In this document: positions 24,967-35,800 of the stretch, in pieces
How positions within the stretch are numbered: the stretch's first letter is position 1
Layout of the letters: every line of letters begins with the position of its first letter
Assembly (NCBI GenBank): GCA_032173965.1
Contig: CM063287.1
Coordinates: forward strand, 9,801,859 to 9,865,858
Origin: Sitta carolinensis
Taxonomy: Eukaryota; Chordata; Aves; Passeriformes; Sittidae
Length of the DNA: 64,000 bases
Direction of reading: 5' to 3'
Made by a program: the position numbers and the translations under genes
The notes under the pieces: generated by a model
Seen by the model: the letters and a program-made list of their open reading frames with translations, nothing else
Told to the model about the DNA's origin: nothing
The model's database searches: none

Positions 24967-25186
24967 CTAGGGGCTGTCCGCAGCGCCGCCGCGGCCCCGG
25001 GGCATCAGCGCGCCGCGGCTGCCGGCGGCATGCGGCGGAGGGGAGCGCGGCGCGGTGCGGAGCGGAGCGGGCGGGCGGCGGGAGCGCCCCGCTCAGTCAC
25101 GCCGCCGGCACGGCATGCCCCGCGCCGCGCCGCGCCGCCCCGCGCAGCCTCCCGCGGCCGCGGAGTCAGCGGGACGGCCGCGCCAT
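24967..25186 (-). promoter_or_regulatory. NRG3: NRG3 5' leader with four short upstream ORFs
   Basis: Reading the minus strand just above the NRG3 start, four ATGs open short frames: 25186-25166 (6 codons plus stop), 25116-25093 (7), 25031-25005 (8) and 25005-24967 (12). The third and fourth overlap as TGATG, and the fourth stops at TAG followed by one base and then the NRG3 ATG. If the transcript starts above 25186, ribosomes would meet all four before the main frame, suggesting leaky scanning or reinitiation control. The frames are seen directly; their place in the mRNA and any effect are inference, since the start site is unmapped. Confidence 0.5.
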
Positions 25187-25275
25187 CCGCCGGGCGCCCG
25201 GCTCTAGCACTGCTCGCTGCAGCCTCGTCTCTCTTCTCGTCTCTCCTCTCTAAGGTTTTTTTTCTTTTCCTTTTC

Positions 25276-25301
25276 TTTTTTTTTTTTTTTTTTTTTTTTT
25301 T
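25276..25301 (+). repeat. Poly(T)26 homopolymer above NRG3 exon 1
   Basis: A run of 26 T, preceded by a T-rich stretch broken by C from about 25256, lies roughly 310 bases above the NRG3 start. In the NRG3 direction it is poly-A, opposite to the 48-base tract. It may fall in the 5' UTR or the core promoter, depending on the start site. Confidence 0.95.
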
Positions 25302-25631
25302 AATCTCCGGGTAATAAGTCGCAGGGATCAGCCTCCTCGGTTTATTTATTTTTTATCCCAAGCTTGCGGCTCCGGCGACGGGCAGGTACATTCCTTCACA
25401 TTCACGCACCTTCTCGTTTTTCCTCTCCCCTCGGGGCTTGGGGGGGATCCTTTCTTTCCGTCTTTCTTTCCTTCCTTCCCTCCCCCGCCCGCTCGGCTCC
25501 TGCCTATGCCCGGCCGCGGCGCAGCAGCATCCCTCGGCGGCTCCGCGGGGAGGCGGCGGCGCGGCGCACCCGCCACTCCGCGGCCCCGCGGCCAACCCGC
25601 GGCCGGCGCCGGGCCAGGGAGGCCGATCCGC

Positions 25632-25640
25632 GGGCGGGGC
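25632..25640 (+). promoter_or_regulatory. GC box (Sp/KLF-type site)
   Basis: GGGCGGGGC is a full GC-box core, about 670 bases above the NRG3 start codon and inside the CpG island. GC boxes work in either orientation. Such a site is expected by chance in DNA this GC-rich, so its use is unproven. Confidence 0.4.
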
Positions 25641-25726
25641 CCGGGGCAGGAGGCACTGCTCCGCGCGGCTCCTCCGCGCCCGCGCTAAGTCCGGCCCGGC
25701 ATCAAAACTCCGGCGAGGATTCCCGG

Positions 25727-25774
<48 letters not shown>
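25727..25774 (+). repeat. Poly(A)48 homopolymer in the promoter island
   Basis: An uninterrupted run of 48 A on the plus strand (poly-T in the direction of NRG3) lies about 760 bases above the start codon. It sits directly against GC-rich sequence on the exon side and AT-rich sequence on the other. No SINE or LINE body is recognisable next to it. Long dA:dT tracts disfavour nucleosomes and change length readily (known). The stated length may carry assembly error. Confidence 0.95.
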
Positions 25775-25776
<2 letters not shown>

Positions 25777-26330
25777 AAAATATTAAATAATCCACATACA
25801 CGCAAAAATAAAAATTAAGATGAAACCCTGGAGGGGAGCGGCAGTGACCCTGTCGGCAAAAAAATATACGGATCCGGCAAGTAAATGGGCACGCAAAGGC
25901 AGCTCCTGCCAAGCTTGCAGCTTCGGCTCGATTGTGTATTCCTCTGGCAGCGCCGCGGAGGCAGGCGAGCGCGCACCGAGCAAGGCGCCTCCCACCAAAG
26001 CCTAATGGTGGTTTCTTAATGCGCACAAGATAAATAAATGATCCAGGCAACCCCCTCGGGAGGGTGTATGCTACGGCAAACGGAGCCAAGGAAAGGAAGG
26101 AAAAAGGAAGGAGAAGAGAAAGGGGTGGGGTGGGGGCGAAGCTCCCGAACCCATCCTGCGGTAGCGATCCAATGGGCTGGTGCTGCATGTCAGAACAGAC
26201 CGGTGTGCGGGAGCGGCGAGCGTGTGCGTGTGCGGCGGGGGTGGAGAGACCTCCGCGAGGGAGCCCCGCGACGGCCAGGGCTCAGGACGGCGCTTCTCCC
26301 ACCCTGATACTATCCGACAGGTATCACTTG

Positions 26331-29300
26331 GCAGCATTTTGTTGTTCTTGTTTCCAATGGGATTCGCTAAAGACCAAAAAAATCCCAAAAAACAAAAACA
26401 CAGCGACCCACCACACACCTTCAACAAAAGGACAATTCTTTCAGCAGCTGGGGAGAAACTGACAGCACAGCCGCATACTGAGGCTGCCAGACAAGATATG
26501 CTGTCTTAACTACTCTGCCTTATCTGGTCTACCCCAAAGCTGAGTTCCCAAGTTCAATGTAGTCAACAATGGATGCTTTCCTTTCACGTACTGAACAAAC
26601 ATTTCACCAGCTAGGGCGGTCACTGAGGGGTTAACAGCAGTTTGCCAAAGGTGGCTTAATCTCCATTTTCAAACCTTTTGAAGATGCTCTATAGAATTAT
26701 ACATAACCATCTGTATGGTTTTAATCCTTTCTTTTGACCTGTGACCTTATTGGTGTCCTCTTCTGGTATTGATGCGTAGGTATCATTTCCGTGGTCATAT
26801 ATTTAAGGGTATTGATATTTCTATTATTGATAATATTGATATTTACAGGATAAGTGAGCTGGAAACAATCTGTGAAATGAATTTGTTCTGTGTATAAAGA
26901 GACCAATAGAGAAAATAAAATACTGCAACTGAAACATACCTGCTTGATTTTTTTCTCCAGAATGAATGTTAATACCATTTGAATTATCAATGCTACATTA
27001 CCTAGATATCTAGATTACTGCCACTTCAAGAACTCTCTCTGAAGTTTGGCAGTTCCTCAAAGATAGTTCTGTGCTAACAGCTATCAGGAAGATCTGTAGA
27101 AGTGGCTTATCAGGTAAGTGTACTATTTAAAAAATCCCCCCACTTTTGAAAACATGAATTTAGGGATTTCTACTCCTGTAGTGAAGAGGAAGAAGGATTA
27201 GTAGAAAGCACTTAAAAAGAACCACAAATGAATGCCAAATGAAGCAAACAAATGAGAAAGATGGGGAAGTCTTGCAAATCCAAGGAATTTTTTTCACTGA
27301 TTTTATGGAAATCTAGAACCATGTGCTTTCAATCATGAATGCCTAGCCTACAAAGTTCTTGCCTTCCTTGTAAGCTTGGAATACCTTTATCCTGCTATGT
27401 GCTTTGTGTTGTCTGTACAAATGTCCTTTAGCTCCTGCCTCTTCCATAACCATATTGCAGTTCACTAAGTCCAGTATGAATCACTCCATCCTCAAATCGT
27501 TTGTACATGCTTCTTGGAAGAATGAAAATGTTTTACGACACTTTCAGAGAGCTTTTATTTTTCTCACAACTATGTCCTGAATTCTTTCAGAGTTTCCTAA
27601 GTCTCAACTGCACTCTTCCCCCACTAAGATTTTCAAGCTATCAGCTCCTAAATTTTGCAATGGTTCTAATGGAAGACATCAGGATGTGATACCATTAAGA
27701 TCACTCAAGTGTAGCCATTTCATCGTTTAATATTGGAGGACTTCCTGTATTATTAGTAAAGATTTTCGGGCTTCTTTTCTTACAACTTCCCATTCTTAGT
27801 GAGGGTTGACAAACTATTCTTGAAATTGATATGGAATGCTTTCAAGTGAATTACATAAAAACAGGCATTACCCTGATACATTAATTAAGGTCTTACCTAT
27901 GACTATTAGCCTCTTGAAAAAAATTCTTTGGTCTAAAAAGATGAACTGGTTCTTGATACAAGAAGCTTCCCTTAACCTCATAGTAAATGCAAATGTATTT
28001 CAAATAGGTTATCCTACACTTAAAAAAAAAAGTCATTCATCTAGACAGACACCTTAATGAAGGCAATACATGGAAATGTCTTCCTGTCATAACTAAGTCA
28101 TGAGTTAAAATGTTATGATGTATACAAAAACACAGTCTGTGAATGCTTTTAGGTTATTTGTCTGTCCTTAAAAATTAATATTCAAATCATAATCAGTTTC
28201 TCAAATCAGCCCACTCTTGTTAAACTGAATCTGTTCCATGCATTAATTCTAATTTACGTAGGTATTTGGTAGCTCTCACTTGCATTTCTTCCTACTCATT
28301 TTGTATCATAGCCCAACTCCTTTACTTTTTCTGGAAATATGTTTATCACGATCAGAAAACAATATGTAATTTATTTTTCTTGACTTCTCTTTATAATATT
28401 CAAAGAAATCTGTAGTATCTCCTTGAGGACATCTGTGACTGGAGTGGATTAAAATTACTCGTCTATAATAGAGTCAGAAGTGGTATTTTCTTAAGGGCTG
28501 TTGTGACACAGCATGTAACAGGCAAGCCATTTAGGCATGTATCACTTTGTCACAGGAGTTCCACTCTGGCTGTCAGTAGGTATGGCCCAGCTAAAGCTGT
28601 TCTGCTTGGCTTCACACATGCCTACAGCCATTATTTCAAATAATGAAATGTAATGGGTGAGTTAAGGGAGTTAGGTTATTGTTTAACTGTTATGGAATCA
28701 GATCTAGAAACCTCAGGATAACTATCCTCGGAAGAGCCAACAAAAGAAGCAGAAATTCAAATTTGGAAAATCAGAGCCATGAAGTGGACCTACATCCCTT
28801 TCAGCATGTAAACAATATGCATGTGGGATGCCTATATCCCAATCCTGCAGACACACATACTTTAAAAGTCTTTCTTTCCTCCCCAGCTTTACAAAACACA
28901 GAAGATATTCCTTGTTATCTCATGTAAGTATCATTTGAAGTTTTGAGCAACAAAACCTCCCCAGTTACATTACTTTATGGTGTAATCAGCTCCTGAGAGC
29001 ATAAGCAGTCTTAGATTTGTGAGTTGCTCCAGCACTCACCTCTCCTGCTGTGTTCTGGTACTTCAGCAGGTGGATGTGGTGAACAAAACAGAATTTCCCT
29101 AAGGAGTCCCGAATTGGGGCTGGTTATATAAATAGGTGTTACGCTGCTTCCCAAACTAGGGCATTTGAATATTCTTTACTTAATTCTTCCTCTTAGCTTT
29201 AATCCCCAGCTCAGCTATATCATACAGATTTCTAGTGGTCATATCACAGGCGGGGAAAACCTTGCTTTTGTCTGAGGCCAGCACGTAGCTGCATTCCCTC

Positions 29301-31365
29301 TTGCAGGTGAAGAGAGCCAGCGTCCCAGCGATGCCATTAACCGGTGCTCAGTGCTGAGTGCTCCTCCCCATGCCGACTGCCAAAACAGCCATCACGCTCG
29401 GCAGACCAAGCTTTACTCAGCTGTCAGGTCAGCAGGGGACTTGGCTAGGGACCTGTTTGTAATGTGGTACCTAAAGTACTCCTCTGAATTCTTGCACAGG
29501 GTGCTGGGAGCTCTCCTGGCCCCAGGCGCAACAAGTGAGAAGCGCGCTGCGGAGTTCCACAGCACAGCGCCCATTTTGAGATGCGACCAGGCTGCTCCTT
29601 TGCGTTATGTCAGTCTCAGACAGGTGTGAGATGAGTGGCACTTAATTTCGGGTTAAGGAGAAGAGCCGCTCTCCCTCACTGCAGTATAAACTCTGAATAA
29701 CAGCCCCATGGCTAAATTAATTGGATAAAATAGACCTATCCTGTCACATGGTGCAAGTGTGCTGGTTCCTCCTCAATAACCAGCAGCCCTAGGTTACTCG
29801 AGTCATGTGTAGCCAACTTGCAAATGACGAGGCTGCTACTAAATACTTGGAATTACACTTGAATGTGCATCAATGAATACACACGATTCAAATATTTATC
29901 TTGGCATGGTTTGTAATGATGAGATGAAATAAGACGTGATATTAACGAAAAATCACACACCCCAAATCCTACAAAATATGTTTTGGTCAGGAAATATTAG
30001 TAAACTGAATACTTTCCTTGGATTAATTTATTTCTGTGTAACTGAAATCCTAAATGCCTGACTCACTTTTTATTAAACCAAATTTTCAATATTCTCTACT
30101 TTTAACTGACCATAAATTCTAAGGATTTCAGTGGGATAAATTCTGTCTGGCAAGTACTTTTTAAATTCTGATTTTAGTTGTATTGTATCAGTCCCTTAAG
30201 AAAACACTTAATCATGATTTCAGACTGAGAAATATAGTGACTACTCTTAACAATGCCCTTGTGACATACTGAAGCCACTGCAGCATAAGAGAAATGAATA
30301 TATTACTCTTCAAGCCTTTATAACCCGTGAGATTTTTGTCAGGAACATCAATTTAGGATGCCAGAGAAAGAAATAAAAGCAAACATGAAAATGCCATCAA
30401 AAGGGCTTGCTCCAAAGTGTGGTGGAGTCAGCAGAGATCTCTCAGTATACTGCACTCTATCTTGGCCTAAGCCCTAAATCAAAATTCACATCTTTCCAAG
30501 ATCTATGACAAAATGGTGACAATAGCAAGTGGGAAAGCCTATGAAGCAGTCATTAATAGACAAGAAAGTTGAAATTATTTACTATTATGACTTATTTCCA
30601 AACATTTTCTGAAAATCTACACTTTTTCCATCCCAGCAAGGACACCTGATCCCAATTATGAAAAAAAGGTGAATATATATCCTATTTCAGACTTTGTGAT
30701 CTTTCCTTTTTCAGTTCAACATTGTTTGCTGTCCCATGTAACTTCTACCCAGTGGAGAGAACACTGCTGCTACATGTTATTTGCTGGATATTTTGGATGT
30801 CAGATTCTGACAGCTTTAGGAGGTTCAGCAGTTTTGCAGGAACCTCTTCAAAGCTGCCCTGAATGTCCAGAAAAGCAACAGGTAGAAAACAGGTAGAAAA
30901 AGCCAAGGGGAAAAAAATCTCCTTATCCTTCCACATGAAACAAAGGGAGTTCATTCTGTCAAACTTCGTGGAAATAATTTTGTAGCATCTATCCTTACAG
31001 TTATATTTGAATGACCCTTTGAAGTAGAAAAAGCCCACAGGAACTCATAATTCTCATAGCTTAATCAGGAAGAAAAGCTGGATCTTTCATCTTTAAAGCT
31101 TTGAGACATCCATGAAATCAGTCAAATTTTCCAAGCACTTGAACTCTTCGTGGATTTCAACTATGAAGGAAAAACATGGGTTTTTTCCCTTCAACAGAGG
31201 AGTCAGAATAAACTTTTTTCCTTAGTGCCCCTGCGTAACTCTGTGGAACTTTTCTGTAACTAGCTACACCAGCATAAGGAGTTATGGAAAATAAATCAGA
31301 TGAGAATCCTGGGTTTATCACTGCTGTGCATTTATGAATGTATTTTTGTATGACTTATGCATGTG
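26331..31365. other. NRG3 upstream flank, no gene recognised
   Basis: AT-rich DNA immediately outside the CpG island. The only compositional change is a GC-richer stretch at about 29270-29640 with several CpG and a 92-codon plus-strand frame that has no recognisable domain. No repeats of known family were seen. Confidence 0.65.
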
Positions 31366-32087
31366 TAAGTCTATGGGACCTGATAAGATGCCCCGAGGGT
31401 CCTGAAGAAATCAGCTGCTGTAGTTGCCAAGCCACTCTTAACGATATTTGAAACATCACAGCAGTCACATAAAGTTCCTGGTGGCTGGAAAATGGAAACG
31501 TTGCACCCATTTTTGAAATGGATAAAAGGGAGGACTCTGGGGTCTACTGCCCTGCCAGTCTCATCTCCATGCCTGAGAAAATTATGGAACAGATCCTCCT
31601 AGAAGTTATGCTGAGGCACATGGACAGGGAAGCAATTCAGGACGGCTTCACCAAGAGCACGTCTGCCCTAAAGGTGGGGGATGGACCATGTCTCCTCTTG
31701 TGAGGAAAGGCTGAGACTCCTTCAGTCTGGAGGAAGCTCCAGGCAGAGCTCACTGCAGCCTTTCAGCACTTAAAATGGGCTTATACAAAAGATGGGAAGA
31801 GACTTTTTAGCAGGGCCTGCTGTGATAGGACATGGGCAAATGGTTTTAAACCAAAAGAGCTTTAGACTGGACCTAAGGAACAAATTTCTTACACTAAGGA
31901 TGGTGAGGCACTGGAACAGGTTTCTCAGAGAGTTATGGGATGCCCCATCCCTGGAACAGGTGAGGCTGGATGGCTCTCTGAACAATTTGGTCTAGTTGAA
32001 GATGTCCCTGCTCACTGCAGGGAAGCTCAAACAAATGACCTTTAAATGTCCCTTCCAACACAAGACATTCTGTGATTCTGTGATTTT
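31366..32087 (+). mobile_element. CR1 LINE fragment, RT piece joined to 3' end
   Basis: The left part (about 31366-31665) still reads as CR1 reverse transcriptase after frameshifts: a SMGPD-like opening, then VPGGW, then PEKIMEQILLEVMLRHMD, which matches the CR1 RT block around VPGKIMEQILLE. At about 31680 it jumps to the extreme 3' part of the element (EERLRLLQS-like sequence, then the TTTAGACTGGA and GGCACTGGAACAGG stretches of the CR1 tail). It ends in the CR1 hallmark ATTCTGTGATTCTGTGA. The reading frame is broken and most of the RT C-terminal coding region is missing, so it is a dead copy with an internal deletion. The left boundary is uncertain. Confidence 0.88.
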
Positions 32088-35084
32088 AATTTAACTGCCC
32101 CTGGACAGACATCGGGGCAGGACAATAAGAAGTAAAACAATGCCCAGAGCAAGACAGCTGCTGAATAAATATTTCAAAGAGAACAACTGATGAAAAATTA
32201 ATTGATAAATATCTATATTTAAAGCTGTGTTAAAAAAAAAAAAATTAAGAATGTAGTCTGTAAATTGTAGGATTTTTAAACCTATAGGGTTATCAACAGC
32301 CAAACTTGCAATCCCAGCAGGTTGAAAAGAAGTTTGTTTTGGTTTTTTTTTGTTTTTTTAAACAACTAGAATTCAACCTTAAACTAATAAAGTCTCTCTT
32401 TCCACTTATGGACACTGTAGGTGTTAACATTTATTTGTCCAGTGGAAAACCAGAGATGCATTAGATAACCTAAAATCCCAGTTAGTAATTCTAAATCAGA
32501 GTACTCTATTTCTTTGTGTGCACTAAGACTACATTGATGCACAGCCTTTGTCATTGTAGTTATTCTCTACAGCTCAATAGTAAGGCATTTAATATTCAAT
32601 AAGCAATATCATACCAGTAATAATATACTTTGCATACTCTGATGTTTTAATAATGGTAAGCACAAAACCAAACAGATATAAGGTTTATTGAGTTTGTTTT
32701 CTTTTGTGGTTTTCTTGTTGCCTTTTGTTTTACTAGACCAGCTGAGCTAGTTGGCTGAAGAAAACACTTTCAGTCACACAAGGCTTTATTTTAAATGCTT
32801 TCTTTCTCAACAAAATTACATTTCTAATGTCACTAAGAGATGTAAAGGGAGGGCAGCAAAGGTTTTAGAAATGTGTATGTATGTATCTAAGTGCAGACAT
32901 GTATTGGTGTGTCAGTGTAAGTCTATTTGAGAAGGGAGATGTAAAGCTGAGGAGTACACAGAATATGGGGATATGTGCCTCGGCTGTGGAACGAAGCTCT
33001 GTGACTTTGTCCCATTTGGTACCAAAGCAGACACCAATCAGCTGCTAAGAGATTCAGCAGCTCAGTTTTGCATACAAATATACATATGCTAATGTTCCTG
33101 GGTCTAGAAGAAACACAATGCAGAACCACTTTATTTGAATCATATTTTAAGGTCAAATTAGACATCCATGGCCCACCAGGAGATTCTGACAGTCAGAAAT
33201 TGAAGTACATCTCTCACTGTCAATGCATGGAGGAACCATAAACAAGACAGCTATAAAATGGGGGTTTTGAGACCAAAATCATGTAAGCTCCCAGTCTCAG
33301 ATTGGGATCAGAATTTTTGTATCTCTTTTCTGTGCAAAGGGAAGATTTTTATTTAAAACAGCTCTCATCAAAGGCTAAGTGTCTGAGTTCATACACTGCT
33401 CAGCTACTCATTTGTTCTACACAGTCATTCATATTTCCCTTCATCTCTTTTAGGAAATTGAACCTTTGAAAGGAGAAACCTCTCTGGTCAATCAATCTCT
33501 CTATAATCAGTGAATCAAGCTCAGCAGAATGGTAAATCTAAACTCAGAGGTCAGAAATTAAGATTTCAAACTTTATAGCTCCCTCATTGTCCAAACCTGT
33601 GGTCAGGAATTATGAGTGGCCCCAAGGTCTCTCATAAGCTGCTCTCTACTGCTATTTCTTCACTTCCTATATTTTCTACCCTAGAATGTAGTACAGCATA
33701 ACAACATCCACAATGCAGCAAAATACTGCTCAAAGCAGAGTGCTTTAAATCTTCATTTTCATTATTTAACTGGACATCTCATATCAAGCATTTGTGTCAA
33801 AAGTGCTGCAGATCATCTGTTTCCGTTAAAATCACCAGTCAATTGCATGAATTCTGTATAAACCTAACTTGCACAAATTGAGGTACCTGAAAGAAAGGTT
33901 TAACTTAATTTCTATGATTGTAAAAATCTAGGTGTAGTTTCTACCCTCCCTCTGAAGGCAAGGAGAGATGAGCTTATAGATGTCATTACTTCTGCATTCT
34001 TGAGGATATGCTCTAGAATCAGATGTTCTACAGAGCCCTCAATTTCAGCCTCCATTCCTCAACCCTGCTGTTCAAGCCAAGCTGCACTGGCATCTACAAG
34101 AAATTTTCCCAAGCAGCTGGTGACAAACAGCTTTCTAATAGAAAAATGCCCCTAAAAATAAATATGGTGCATCTATAGATTCAAAAGTATATGTAGGCAT
34201 GTATATAAAAAACAGAAAATCTCTAACCTTTGGTCTCAGAAACCTACTGCATCTCGCAAATACAGGGATATCCTTGTTTTTGCAAATTTATCTTTCAGTC
34301 ACTGTCTTCATTCACTGATTTTGCACAAACTGTCCTTAAATACTGACCTATCTTTCTATTCTACAATGAGGAAACTTTTAATGATTAAGAATCCTTTTGA
34401 TTAGGTGGTGATATAATTTTAATTGTTTCCCCACCATGGTCCCACCATTAATTCTTAGGAGGTAACACACAAAAGGGTGCCTGGACTCTGGTTCATGTTT
34501 TATCTCCTACTTGTTCATCCTAAAAGCTTCTTTTGATTGAGTGAGAAAAAAATCAGGCAGGCAAACATGTACACATAGCTGCACACAGTCTGACTCCCTC
34601 CACAGCACACTGCTTGCACGCAAGAGAGATAAAAATTAATTCTAAGGTGAAAAGCACTTTTCATCTTGAGATCCCATTTCCTATCACATAGAACCTTCCA
34701 AAAATATGTTACTTTTGAGATATATGAGATTTCAACACTAGCAGTGCCAGCTAAAGTGGGAACTTTGAAAGAAATGTTAAGCTCAATCAGTTCGATCATT
34801 AAAGTTATGCAAATGGAAAAACACATTCCTTCCTTTTAAACTTTGCTACGCTTTAGTTGCAATCATAAGATTCAAGAAGAGAGGATGGCGTTTAAATGTC
34901 AGAAACTTGACAGCATCTTAGCACAGTCCCAGCTGTGGTCAATACTAGAGCTTCTCTGTATTCCAACAGGAACATGATTTTACTCACAATCTTCACAGAG
35001 CAACTGAGAACCGGCTTAAGTTTAAACGTGAAGCTGTAGACATTACTTGTCTGTAGGAGTAGCAGATTTCACTGCACACTACCA
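32088..35084. other. Intergenic, nothing recognised
   Basis: AT-rich sequence between the first CR1 fragment and the isolated CpG-rich patch. It holds short A/T runs (for example 32230-32243) and no coding frame with recognisable content. Confidence 0.65.
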
Positions 35085-35290
35085 GCTCGGGGAGTGCCGA
35101 AGCACAGAAGATCTGTCCCGAAGCAGTGCCAGGGAGCCAGGCTGGCGCTGCCCATGGCGCGGTGCCGCGGTCCGTCCGTGCGGGCGGTTCCCGCACTCAC
35201 GGGTGCCCTGTGCCTTGTCCTGGGGGCGTGCTGCTGCAGCCGTGCCCTCCGAGAGGCTCATCTGCCGTTACCCACCCGTTCCAAATGCAT
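35085..35290. promoter_or_regulatory. Isolated CpG-rich patch 10 kb above NRG3
   Basis: About 200 bases with roughly 17 CpG and high GC stand alone in AT-rich flank. The densest part is around 35150-35215. Small orphan CpG islands often mark promoters or enhancers (known). No repeat family is recognised in it. It contains the start of a small ORF with a signal-peptide-like N-terminus. Confidence 0.5.
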
Positions 35291-35312
35291 GAAGAATGAG
35301 TTGTACAAATAG
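35154..35312 (+). CDS. Small ORF, 52 residues, possible secreted peptide (unproven)
   Basis: I do not recognise this frame. It starts at an ATG with G at +4 but C at -3. The product begins MARCRGPSVRAVPALTGALC: a basic N-terminus followed by a hydrophobic core up to about residue 27 (LVLGACCC), the shape of a signal peptide with a possible cleavage near residues 28-30. The remainder is a short basic tail ending KNELYK. The ATG lies inside the isolated CpG-rich patch, so a transcript starting there is conceivable. Against it: the frame is short, GC-rich DNA opens frames by chance, and no homologue is known to me. Treat it as a hypothesis. Confidence 0.15.
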   Translation: MARCRGPSVRAVPALTGALCLVLGACCCSRALREAHLPLPTRSKCMKNELYK

Positions 35313-35761
35313 GAAGGAAGCTCCTCAGGAAGCGCTCAGGACCTGTGCTGGAAGACATCCCCCCCAGAGCCAGCAGAAGCGTTCCTGCTTGAGCAGAGTG
35401 CTTCCCTGAGTTATGGCATGGGGGATTCCTTCCCCTGACATTCTAGGCCTTTACTTACTGAGGCAAAAAGAGTTTTAGTTAGAAATTATTTTCTTCATTA
35501 AACGCCAGTAAGATAATACTCACAAGATACTCACAAGTATCAATGCTCACTATTTTTATAAAACAAGAGATTTAGATTACTCAATTTTAAATGTAAAGTC
35601 CTCATCTCTCTGAGATTCTGAGATTCCTGAGACACACTGAGAAGGTAAATCTATGGCCAAGGTAGCTGGAAACCAAAACCAACCAGCAAGACAGAGAATT
35701 TTCTTTTTTTTTAGCTTTTTTAAGAACAAATTAAAATTGAGAGGCAGAGAAATTGCTGCTG

Positions 35762-35762
<1 letters not shown>

Positions 35763-35797
<35 letters not shown>
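35763..35797 (+). repeat. Poly(T)35 homopolymer
   Basis: A run of 35 T in the NRG3 upstream flank, about 500 bases to the right of the isolated CpG-rich patch. No retroelement body is recognised. Confidence 0.95.

Positions 35798-35800
<3 letters not shown>

Larger units (their letters stand above)
23590..26330. promoter_or_regulatory. NRG3: CpG-island promoter of NRG3
   Basis: This 2.7 kb block has very high GC and dense CpG, against an AT-rich background on both sides. It covers the start of intron 1, all of exon 1, the presumed 5' UTR and the upstream promoter. No TATA box is placed convincingly, which fits a dispersed CpG-island start. The transcription start cannot be fixed by eye, but it should lie above 24965 on the minus strand, probably within 25000-25700. 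The island is broken by two long homopolymer tracts (26 T and 48 A) and by polypyrimidine/polypurine stretches near 25450-25490 and 26085-26125. Confidence 0.88.

Noticed and set aside
24391..25314. Long plus-strand frames across the CpG island (up to 307 codons)
   Set aside because: They run antisense to NRG3 exon 1 in very GC-rich DNA, where stop codons are rare. Their Arg/Gly/Ala-rich products show no domain.
26167..26171. CCAAT motif as a core promoter element
   Set aside because: A lone five-base match about 1.2 kb above the start codon, too weak to call without a mapped transcription start.
25346..26188. Several overlapping frames on both strands (76-167 codons) above NRG3
   Set aside because: They include poly-Lys or poly-Phe runs from the 48-base A/T tract and low-complexity Pro/Arg/Ala stretches. 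They are frames of promoter DNA.
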